NCBI GenBank assembly: GCA_018814945.1
Contig: JAHIYT010000182.1
Location: 1 to 5,408 of the forward strand
Reading direction: 5' to 3'
DNA from: Patescibacteria group bacterium
Lineage (GTDB): Bacteria > Patescibacteriota > Gracilibacteria > UM-FILTER-43-11
DNA: 5,408 bases
Below the pieces are notes generated by a model. It made no database searches and was not told the origin of the DNA. It was given only the letters and a program-made list of their open reading frames with translations. Each line of letters opens with the position of its first letter. Position 1 is the first letter of the stretch. Below are positions 1 to 5,207 of this stretch, piece after piece. The translations under genes were made by a program, and so were the position numbers.

Positions 1-873
1 CCTCTTATCGTGATTGTGGAATTTTAGCATGTCGTCATTCACAATTACATTTGCTTCCGGACCGAGATGCTTCATTTTATGAAGAGTTTTTTTCTTAAAT
101 GTTTTCTTAAGTAATTTTTCAATTAAGTTTCCAAGCCATCCGTTAAGTATCCACTCAAATATCTTTTTTAATTTGCTTTCACCTTCAATATCCATATGTT
201 TCTTTGCATTTTCTGAAAACTTAAGCCCATAATTTTCTGCCAACCATTCTTCATTTTCTTCCTTAAATCTGTCATATATCTTTTCTCCGTAAACAGGGCT
301 TAGAAGCTTTGTCCAATAGGCCAAGTATGGATCTTCCGGTTTTATCTGAAGCTTTTCCATACTTAGGCTATTTGTTGTAACAAAAAAACTTAGGCAGAAT
401 CTACCAACAATTTTATCTGCATATCTTCTAACGCCGTAAAAGTGGAGTATTAGTGTGATCAATAATCTCGCTAACCACATTCTACCCGGCTGGATTACTA
501 TAAATAAATCTATATCGGATTGGTCACTAGGGTTGTCATAGGAAAGGTTATTACAAATAGCCACCATTCTTACAAAGGGGACTGAACGTACATACTTTCC
601 ATATATATTTGTCCTGCTCCAATACTTTTCTGCAATAAATTTTCTGGTTTTTCTGGTTTCAGTAATATTACCTCGTCCCTTTAAGACAAAATATTCTTTT
701 AATTCTTCAATCTTCCCATCTTCTGTCATCTCTTTTAGAGTTCCTTTAATTTCTTTAATATGTACTGGTTTAGGGTAGTTATATAGGTGTTCGTGAATTT
801 CTTCCGCTTTTAATGGGAAGTCGAAAATGTCAAAGTAACCAATGGTTTTTAAAATCGCTCTTTTAAGATTCAT
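1..873 (-). CDS. Winged-helix/nucleotidyltransferase-like protein, C-terminus cut by window edge
   Basis: An open frame of 291 codons runs from the ATG at 873-871 off the left edge with no stop. An in-frame TAA at 885-883 leaves this ATG as the first possible start. The N-terminus (about residues 1-70, opening with a YFDIFDFPL stretch) looks like a winged-helix module. Residues 104-126 hold a hydrophobic strand, a polar loop and SDIDLFIV, matching the DxD metal-binding strand of the nucleotidyltransferase fold (D120, D122). Then follow GRMWLAR, GVRR, CLSFF and PVY. This order matches a family I recall chiefly from Parcubacteria and Microgenomates genomes, usually annotated as hypothetical or nucleotidyltransferase domain protein. 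The usual Gly-Ser before the DxD strand is Asn-Asn here (108-109), so catalysis is doubtful. The last visible residues, FHNHDKR, resemble the family's end, so probably only a few dozen residues are missing. Substrate unknown. It is transcribed divergently from uvrC. Confidence 0.75.
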   Translation of the reverse strand, partial: MNLKRAILKTIGYFDIFDFPLKAEEIHEHLYNYPKPVHIKEIKGTLKEMTEDGKIEELKEYFVLKGRGNITETRKTRKFIAEKYWSRTNIYGKYVRSVPFVRMVAICNNLSYDNPSDQSDIDLFIVIQPGRMWLARLLITLILHFYGVRRYADKIVGRFCLSFFVTTNSLSMEKLQIKPEDPYLAYWTKLLSPVYGEKIYDRFKEENEEWLAENYGLKFSENAKKHMDIEGESKLKKIFEWILNGWLGNLIEKLLKKTFKKKTLHKMKHLGPEANVIVNDDMLKFHNHDKR

Positions 874-884
874 GACATCATTTT

Positions 885-890
885 ATCATA
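885..890 (-). promoter_or_regulatory. -10-like box of the nucleotidyltransferase-like gene
   Basis: The minus strand reads TATGAT, one mismatch from TATAAT, ending 11 nt before the ATG. Transcription would start about 5 nt before the start codon, giving an almost leaderless mRNA. No Shine-Dalgarno sequence precedes the ATG, which agrees with that. I see no good -35 hexamer at 16-18 nt upstream; that stretch is repeat DNA. A shifted TAAAAT is an alternative -10. Confidence 0.4.
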
Positions 891-996
891 GTTGGACTAA
901 TTGGTAGACTTATGGATGGACTAATTGTTGAACTGATTGAAAAGACAATAATTGTTCCACAATAGTTCAACAATTCGTTCCACAATAGTTCAACAA
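889..996. repeat. Degenerate ~12-nt tandem repeat with orientation switch
   Basis: Nearly all of the 141-bp divergent gap splits into nine units of 11-14 nt: 889-900, 901-912, 913-924, 925-936, 937-948, 949-962, 963-973, 974-985 and 986-996. Left units resemble TTGTTGAACTAA (for example TGGATGGACTAA and TTGTTGAACTGA). Right units are its reverse complement (TTCGTTCCACAA, TAGTTCAACAA). A 21-nt segment at 954-974 recurs exactly at 977-997, a period of 23. The 11-nt TGGACTAATTG occurs at 893 and 917, a period of 24. AATTGTTGAACT at 923-934 is the exact reverse complement of 964-975, so the block can fold into hairpins. It is too short and degenerate for CRISPR. Function unknown. Confidence 0.8.
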
Positions 997-1000
997 TCGG

Positions 1001-1006
1001 TATAAT
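1001..1006 (+). promoter_or_regulatory. -10 box of uvrC, giving a leaderless or near-leaderless mRNA
   Basis: A perfect TATAAT ends 8 nt before the uvrC ATG, so the expected transcription start lies within 0-3 nt of the start codon. The box contains an in-frame TAA (1003-1005) and there is no Shine-Dalgarno motif. No convincing -35 is seen; at 17-18 nt upstream lies GTTCCAC inside the tandem repeat. Perhaps the repeat contributes an upstream binding site; that is inference. Confidence 0.6.
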
Positions 1007-1014
1007 CATTTCGT

Positions 1015-3339
1015 ATGAGTAAAAAACTATCAACAATTATCGCTAAGGCTCCAGCTACACCCGGCATTTATAAATTTTTAGATGAAGACAAAAATGTTAT
1101 TTATGTTGGTAAGGCTAAGAATTTAAAAAAGAGACTTCAGTCTTATGTGCGTCCATCTGCAAAACATGGAATAAAGACAGAAAAAATGCTTGAGTCTGCA
1201 AATTCCGTTGAATGGAATGAGACAAATAGTGAACTCGAGGCTCTAATATTGGAGGACAATGTCATTAAAACACTTTCGCCTAAATACAATATTCTTTTAA
1301 AAGACAGTAAAACCTTCCAGTATATTAAAGTAACTGTTCAAAAGGAATATCCGGAGGTTCTGACTGTGCGAAGGTTGGAAAAGGATGGAGCTAAATATTT
1401 TGGCCCTAAGACCAGTGGTACAGATGTTCAGAGGTTGATGGAATCCGTTAAGAAAATATTTAAACTCTGTAGTGTAAAAAATATTACGGTTGATTCAAAA
1501 AGTACGCCTTTAAAAGGTGCAAAAGTTGCTGTTAAGGTTGGAGGTACTGTCGCTAAAAGGCCATGTCTAGATTATCATATTAAAAGATGCACTGGACCAT
1601 GTGCCGGAATAGTTACTCCAGAGGAATACAAGGAGCAAATAAACGAGGCAATTGAGTTTTTAGGTGGTAATTATAAGCCTGCGATTGAGGCTCTAAAAAA
1701 GCAAATGAGGAACTTTGCTAATGAAAAGAAGTTTGAAAGAGCCGGTTCAATTCGTGATCATATCCTTTCCATCGAAAGATCTGTGGAGAAACAACTTATT
1801 ACTGATACTAATCTGCCGGATAGGGATGTAATTGCTTATGTGGAAGATCTTGCTAAGAATTATTTCGTTCTATTTCAGATACGTGCTGGTAAACTGACTA
1901 ATCAGGAAAAGTTTATATCCGAAGGAGGGGATTCGCCGTCTGAAATTATGGAGGCATTTCTGCGTGATTATTATTCTTATGCTGCCGATATTCCAAAAGA
2001 GGTAATTATTTCAATTGAAACCGATGATCACGGAGTCGTTGGAAAATATATTTCCCAGCAGACAGACCACAAGGTTAAACTAATTCATCCGAAGGCTGGG
2101 CAGAAAGATAAATTAATTGAACTTGCAGAAAAAAATGCCAGAGGTTTTGCCCAACAGTCACGTGTTCGCTGGATGGTGGATGAGAAGGGAAAATATGCAC
2201 TTGAAGACTTACAAAAGGCTTTGAAGCTGTCTACTCCTCTTAAAAGAATTGAATGTTATGATATTTCTCATCTTTCCGGAACCGAAACAGTTGGTAGTAT
2301 GGTTGTGTTTAAAAATGGTGAGACATATAAGCCTGATTATCGCCAATTCCGCCTGAGGTCGACAGTTGGCAAGGTTGATGATTTTAAAAGCATGGAAGAG
2401 GTTATTACTCGCAGATTAAATTATCTTCCTGCACAATTACCAGATGGATATAAAATTAGGAAGGCAAAAAAGGGAGACTTTAAATTTATTGAAGATACCT
2501 GCAAAAAAGAAGCAATAAACGATTATAATCTGGATGTAAAACAATTCTATGTAGCGGAAAAGGGGAAGAAAATTATTGGGTTTTGTCGTGCGCATGCCTT
2601 AGACGAAAAAATTGATGACATTAGCTCACTTTGGGTGGATATGAAGGAGCGCAGTAAAAAACTTGGTTACCATTTGATTAGAAAGGTCATATCAGCTTCA
2701 AAACATAAACGTGTTTATATGGATTGTGTGAGACAGCTTGAGAATTATTATCTAAAATTTGGCTTTGAAGAAATACACCAACCACCAAAACCACTCTTAG
2801 ATAAAATTGCTCGTTTTTGCAAATGTGACCGTGCTGTAAAAACTGCTAAGAGGGCTCATGGCGAAAAACTTGATATAGTTTACTTTGCCTATCAAAAGAA
2901 GAAAAAGGATTTATCATTTGAAGCTCGTCCTGATTTGATTGTAATTGATGGTGGAAAGGGGCAATTAAATTCTGCTCAGCAAGTTTTGTTTGATAAAGGA
3001 CTCAATATTCCTATTATTGGACTTGCTAAAAAAGAGGAGGAAGTTTTTATTCCTGGTAAGTCTGATCCAATTAATCTTTCTAAAAATTCTGAAGCTAGTT
3101 ACTTACTTCAAAGAATTAGAGATGAGGCACATAGGTTTGCGATTGAACATAACAGAGCAAGTCGCGATAAGAAAATGGTAAAGTCCGGACTTGACGCTGT
3201 TCCGGGAGTTGGGCCTAAAATGAAGAAAAAACTATTGATGTATTTTGGTTCCGTGCATAAAATCAAAGAGGCTCCACAGGTTGTACTTGAGCAGGTAGTG
3301 GGGGAGGAACTTGCCAGAATTATAAAGGAGCAACTTTAA
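1015..3339 (+). CDS. uvrC: UvrC excinuclease subunit with a GNAT-like domain inserted in the RNase H-like nuclease
   Basis: UvrC is recruited by UvrB to damaged DNA and cuts 3' then 5' of the lesion in nucleotide excision repair. Domains in order: GIY-YIG nuclease (G17-I-Y, Y30-V-G, K33, R40, E80 and N92, matching the known 3'-incision residues); a cysteine region (C152, C184, C192, C196) matching the four cysteines reported to hold an Fe-S cluster in E. coli UvrC; UvrB-binding UVR motif (about 224-258, FERAGSIRD); RNase H-like 5'-incision domain (D416 in CYDISH, D455/D456, D645 in VIDGGKGQL, H706 in RDEAHRF); and C-terminal helix-hairpin-helix motifs (about 724-774, GVGPKMKKKLL). At 774 residues it is about 160 longer than a usual UvrC of about 600. 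The excess lies between D456 and D645, where E. coli has roughly 28 residues between the matching aspartates, and it reads as a GNAT fold. An in-frame TAA just upstream fixes the ATG. All nuclease residues look intact, so repair activity is expected. Confidence 0.97.
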   Translation: MSKKLSTIIAKAPATPGIYKFLDEDKNVIYVGKAKNLKKRLQSYVRPSAKHGIKTEKMLESANSVEWNETNSELEALILEDNVIKTLSPKYNILLKDSKTFQYIKVTVQKEYPEVLTVRRLEKDGAKYFGPKTSGTDVQRLMESVKKIFKLCSVKNITVDSKSTPLKGAKVAVKVGGTVAKRPCLDYHIKRCTGPCAGIVTPEEYKEQINEAIEFLGGNYKPAIEALKKQMRNFANEKKFERAGSIRDHILSIERSVEKQLITDTNLPDRDVIAYVEDLAKNYFVLFQIRAGKLTNQEKFISEGGDSPSEIMEAFLRDYYSYAADIPKEVIISIETDDHGVVGKYISQQTDHKVKLIHPKAGQKDKLIELAEKNARGFAQQSRVRWMVDEKGKYALEDLQKALKLSTPLKRIECYDISHLSGTETVGSMVVFKNGETYKPDYRQFRLRSTVGKVDDFKSMEEVITRRLNYLPAQLPDGYKIRKAKKGDFKFIEDTCKKEAINDYNLDVKQFYVAEKGKKIIGFCRAHALDEKIDDISSLWVDMKERSKKLGYHLIRKVISASKHKRVYMDCVRQLENYYLKFGFEEIHQPPKPLLDKIARFCKCDRAVKTAKRAHGEKLDIVYFAYQKKKKDLSFEARPDLIVIDGGKGQLNSAQQVLFDKGLNIPIIGLAKKEEEVFIPGKSDPINLSKNSEASYLLQRIRDEAHRFAIEHNRASRDKKMVKSGLDAVPGVGPKMKKKLLMYFGSVHKIKEAPQVVLEQVVGEELARIIKEQL
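2428..2922 (+). other. GNAT acetyltransferase-like domain inserted within UvrC (about residues 472-636)
   Basis: This in-frame stretch has no counterpart in ordinary UvrC and follows the GNAT order. First strand YKIRKAKKGDF (479-489) and a helix; strands around 511-529 including GKKIIGF; a long strand ISSLWVD (536-542); the acetyl-CoA loop region ERSKKLGYHLI (545-555); strand RVYMDC (566-571); and helix plus turn ENYYLKFGFEEI (576-587), the classic Y-x(3)-GF signature. A tail with a last strand, IVYFAY (621-626), follows. The loop normally reads R/Q-x-x-G-x-G/A; here it is R546-S-K-K549-L-G551, so the first glycine is lysine and cofactor binding is uncertain. UvrC sequence resumes in register at RPDLIVIDGGKGQL. 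It is tail-to-tail in frame with no stop, frameshift or splicing motifs. Target unknown. Boundaries are good to about 10 residues. Confidence 0.8.
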
Positions 3340-3343
3340 TTCT

Positions 3344-3396
3344 AATGACAATGACGATAACGATGACAATTTTGTCATTAGTCATGGTCATTGTCA
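3344..3396. repeat. Hexamer-repeat inverted arms between uvrC and the DJ-1 gene
   Basis: The left arm is four head-to-tail hexamers (AATGAC, AATGAC, GATAAC, GATGAC at 3344-3367). The right arm carries the reverse complement (GTCATT, AGTCAT, GGTCATTGTCA). TGACAATGAC at 3346-3355 pairs exactly with 3387-3396, and ATGACAA at 3363-3369 pairs with TTGTCAT at 3372-3378 across a 2-nt centre. Together this makes a two-part stem with an internal loop. It starts 5 nt after the uvrC stop and could act as a terminator or 3'-end stabiliser for uvrC, but no T-run follows the outer stem, so termination is uncertain. Confidence 0.7.
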
Positions 3397-3403
3397 CAGT
3401 AAA

Positions 3404-3412
3404 TAATATAAA
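3404..3412 (+). promoter_or_regulatory. Possible -10 region of the DJ-1/PfpI gene
   Basis: The AT-only stretch holds TAATAT (3404-3409), 8 nt before the ATG as at uvrC, and overlapping TATAAA (3407-3412). There is no Shine-Dalgarno motif. Any -35 would fall in the inverted hexamer repeat. It suggests the gene can be transcribed independently as a near-leaderless mRNA, but AT-rich DNA gives such matches easily. Confidence 0.35.
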
Positions 3413-3417
3413 ATATT

Positions 3418-3921
3418 ATGGCTAAAATACTTTCAATAATTGCTCCTGAAGGTTTTCAAGACAAAGAATATGGGGATTCCAAGACGGCCCTTTTGGAGGC
3501 TGGACATGAAGTGGTAACGGCCAGTACTTCTATTGTTGCTCACGGTAAGTTTGGTAGTGAAGTCGAAGTAAATCTTTTAATTGATGATGTGAGTGTGGAT
3601 AAATACGATGCGATTTTATTTGTTGGCGGACCGGGTTCTTTTGAATATTTTAATGATCCCGTTGCACTTAAATTAGCTCAGGATTTTTATAATGCAGGGA
3701 AATTAACCACTGCAATATGCGCAGCACCTTCTATTTTGGCTAATGCGGGGTTACTTAGTGGTAGGACTGTAACTTGTTGGGAAGGGGAGGCAAATAATTT
3801 AAAAGAGAAAGGTGCAAACTACACCGGCAAAGCTGTTGAAAAAGACGGCATGATAATTACAGCGGATGGACCGATGTCCGCTACTGCTTTTGGTGAGGCA
3901 ATTGCTGATTATTTTAGCTGA
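3418..3921 (+). CDS. DJ-1/PfpI (ThiJ) family protein
   Basis: A complete 167-residue single-domain protein of normal family length, with a glutamine-amidotransferase-like flavodoxin fold. Signatures in order: MAKILSIIAPEGFQDKEY with the conserved glutamate E17; FVGGPGSFEYF (68-78); and the nucleophile elbow TAICAAPSILANAGLL with C101. In this family the glutamate beside the elbow keeps the cysteine reactive. Members include protein deglycases or glyoxalase III-type enzymes (activity debated), PfpI-type proteases and oxidative-stress sensors. The residue after the cysteine is alanine, not the histidine of PfpI-type CHGP elbows, so a DJ-1-like stress role is likelier than proteolysis; the substrate cannot be named. 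It is cytoplasmic, with no signal peptide. An in-frame TAA at 3409-3411 makes this ATG the first possible start. It lies 78 nt after uvrC on the same strand and ends in TGA. Confidence 0.92.
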   Translation: MAKILSIIAPEGFQDKEYGDSKTALLEAGHEVVTASTSIVAHGKFGSEVEVNLLIDDVSVDKYDAILFVGGPGSFEYFNDPVALKLAQDFYNAGKLTTAICAAPSILANAGLLSGRTVTCWEGEANNLKEKGANYTGKAVEKDGMIITADGPMSATAFGEAIADYFS

Positions 3922-3941
3922 TTGACGAACATCGACTAACG

Positions 3942-3970
3942 ATTTTTGATTTAAGATTTAGATCAAAAAT
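3942..3970. terminator. Hairpin in the convergent gap, likely bidirectional terminator
   Basis: ATTTTTGAT at 3942-3950 pairs exactly with ATCAAAAAT at 3962-3970. Inside it a T-G wobble and three more A-T pairs extend the stem to 13 bp with a 3-nt loop (3955-3957). It sits 20 nt after the stop of the plus-strand DJ-1 gene and 28 nt past the end of the minus-strand amidohydrolase, so it can serve both. The stem is nearly all A-T and the T/A runs are within it, so it is not a textbook GC-stem terminator; position and symmetry support the call. Confidence 0.6.
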
Positions 3971-3998
3971 ATAGAATCCTCTGTTCAGTGTTATTAAA

Positions 3999-5108
3999 TT
4001 AAATGGATTGATTTGCGTTTAAGAAACGGAGTGGATTTTCCTGATAGATTTTTTGAAGTATTTCTTCACTAAGATTCAAACCATTAAATGTTTTTGTCTC
4101 CTCGTACCATCTAGTTCTTGATTCCATTTTCTCTTTTTTACTTGCACAGAAATCGCCTTCTTTTGGTTTACAATTTTCATAACTCTCTGTGTATGCTTCT
4201 GCAGATTCTTTATAATATTCGTTAGCTCTTCTACACACGTATTTCTTTGTTTCCAACATATTCCTGTAGCATTCCAAGGTTTCCTCCATATATTCTTGAT
4301 CTTTCTTCTCAATTTCTGTTAATACCATATCGGTACCAAATAAAATTCTATCCGAATATTCACTTATAAAATCAATATATTTTTCAGTGTCATTGCCAAT
4401 TCTTCTAAGGCCGGCTGCCATGTACTCTGGCGAACCGAAGCTTACATCGGTATATAAGTTTGGATATTTATCAAAAAGTTCGGCAACCTTTTCAACTCCA
4501 ACGCTTGATACCATAAAATGGGGGACTGATACTACTAAATTTGGATATGCTGTTAATACATTTTCTAACTCATCTTGGTATTTTGTGATGTTTACATGAA
4601 ATAGAACTGGAAGATTGCTTCTTTCTGCATATGCATAAATTGGCATCATCCTTTCGGAATCCAGAGGCTGTTGAAATATCTCATAGTAATAAGAGTGACC
4701 ATTATATAATTTCAACCCTTTTCCACCGCGAGCTACACAACCCTGTAAATATTCCAGTGCATCTGTATCTAGTGGGCTTATTGTGCAAAATGGAATGAAT
4801 GAATCTGGATATGCTTCAGCAATTTTCAAAATTTCATCAACATTTTTTCTATAATCCGTAAAACTGTTATTTCCGTTTAATGTAATTGTTTCAATAGGTG
4901 AGGGGATCAGGATAGTTTTATCTATATTTCGATTTCCATTTGCCGCTTTTAATGCAGTGGCTTTATTCATAGTTTCAATATGCTCATGTGTATCAATGAT
5001 TTTTATTTCAGATTGTGCATCTTGGGCTAGAAGAAAAAATGCAATAATACCAAGAATAATTATCGCTCCGATTCCTAATAAGTGTGGATGTCTAATTTCG
5101 TTAAACAT
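3999..5108 (-). CDS. Membrane-anchored amidohydrolase (amidohydrolase-2-like) with a cysteine insertion
   Basis: A complete 369-residue protein. N-terminal residues 10-28 form one hydrophobic helix preceded by R6, H7 and H9, so a signal anchor with the N-terminus inside and the enzyme outside is likely; cleavage after it cannot be excluded. The rest looks like a metal-dependent TIM-barrel hydrolase of the amidohydrolase superfamily, closest in feel to Amidohydro_2: IIDTHEHIE (H41, H43), GGKGLKLY (129-135), LPVLFHVN (H171), VSVPHF (H197), ILFGTDM (D260), and the closing NPLRFL (358-363). All expected metal ligands are present. Between D260 and the closing helix lies a charged helical insert of about 60 residues with C280, C292, C313 and C321, which could form disulfides outside the cell. 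Substrate unknown: family members hydrolyse or decarboxylate small cyclic or aromatic compounds. The upstream frame is closed by TAA at 5150-5148, and no Shine-Dalgarno motif is seen. Confidence 0.88.
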   Translation of the reverse strand: MFNEIRHPHLLGIGAIIILGIIAFFLLAQDAQSEIKIIDTHEHIETMNKATALKAANGNRNIDKTILIPSPIETITLNGNNSFTDYRKNVDEILKIAEAYPDSFIPFCTISPLDTDALEYLQGCVARGGKGLKLYNGHSYYYEIFQQPLDSERMMPIYAYAERSNLPVLFHVNITKYQDELENVLTAYPNLVVSVPHFMVSSVGVEKVAELFDKYPNLYTDVSFGSPEYMAAGLRRIGNDTEKYIDFISEYSDRILFGTDMVLTEIEKKDQEYMEETLECYRNMLETKKYVCRRANEYYKESAEAYTESYENCKPKEGDFCASKKEKMESRTRWYEETKTFNGLNLSEEILQKIYQENPLRFLNANQSI

Positions 5109-5133
5109 GATTTGTCGATTAATTGCAACATGT

Positions 5134-5139
5134 ATATTA
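5134..5139 (-). promoter_or_regulatory. Possible -10 box of the amidohydrolase gene
   Basis: The minus strand carries TAATAT ending 25 nt before the ATG, with TTGTTA (5160-5155) 15 nt further upstream as a -35 candidate. The spacing is shorter than the usual 17; using TATACA as the -10 instead gives 18. This would leave a leader of roughly 18 nt without a Shine-Dalgarno motif. Weak evidence. Confidence 0.3.
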
Positions 5140-5187
5140 CCTGAAACTTATTGATAACAAAAACCATTTCTGTTAAATTGAATCCAG

Positions 5188-5193
5188 TATAAT
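5188..5193 (+). promoter_or_regulatory. -10 box of the YtxH-like gene
   Basis: A perfect TATAAT ends 14 nt before the ATG, so the leader would be about 7 nt, too short for a Shine-Dalgarno interaction, and none is seen. No clear -35 is present at 16-18 nt. The box contains the in-frame TAA (5190-5192) that closes the upstream frame. Confidence 0.5.
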
Positions 5194-5207
5194 TTAATAA
5201 TAAAATT

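Noticed and set aside
870..881. Three-codon minus-strand upstream frame ATG ATG TCA TGA overlapping the start of the left gene
   Set aside because: Its first ATG would lie at the very 5' end of the predicted transcript. Such a short overlap occurs by chance and nothing else supports translation.
889..997. CRISPR array
   Set aside because: Units are 11-14 nt, degenerate and contiguous with no unique spacers, and no cas genes are nearby.
2428..2922. Intein or group I/II intron as explanation for the extra UvrC segment
   Set aside because: There is no splicing cysteine/serine at the start, no His-Asn end, and no homing-endonuclease motif. The segment is fully translated and reads as a GNAT fold.
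2428..2922. Assembly chimera joining uvrC to an acetyltransferase gene
   Set aside because: UvrC sequence resumes in register on both sides of the segment, with all downstream catalytic residues and the C-terminal domain present. A chimera would not rejoin the same gene.
2990..3181. A 63-codon plus-strand frame inside uvrC
   Set aside because: It overlaps the conserved RNase H-like part of UvrC in another frame, has low-complexity Leu/Lys content and no recognisable motif.
3919..3921. TGA as a sense codon (Gracilibacteria-type or Mycoplasma-type code), extending the DJ-1 protein by seven residues
   Set aside because: No TGA is found inside any of the five reading frames. The DJ-1 protein already has normal family length at this stop.
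4076..5154. Short open frames at 4076-4312 (minus), 4387-4599 (plus) and 4957-5154 (plus)
   Set aside because: All lie on or opposite the amidohydrolase gene, whose motifs are intact across the whole length. They show no family resemblance or start signals.
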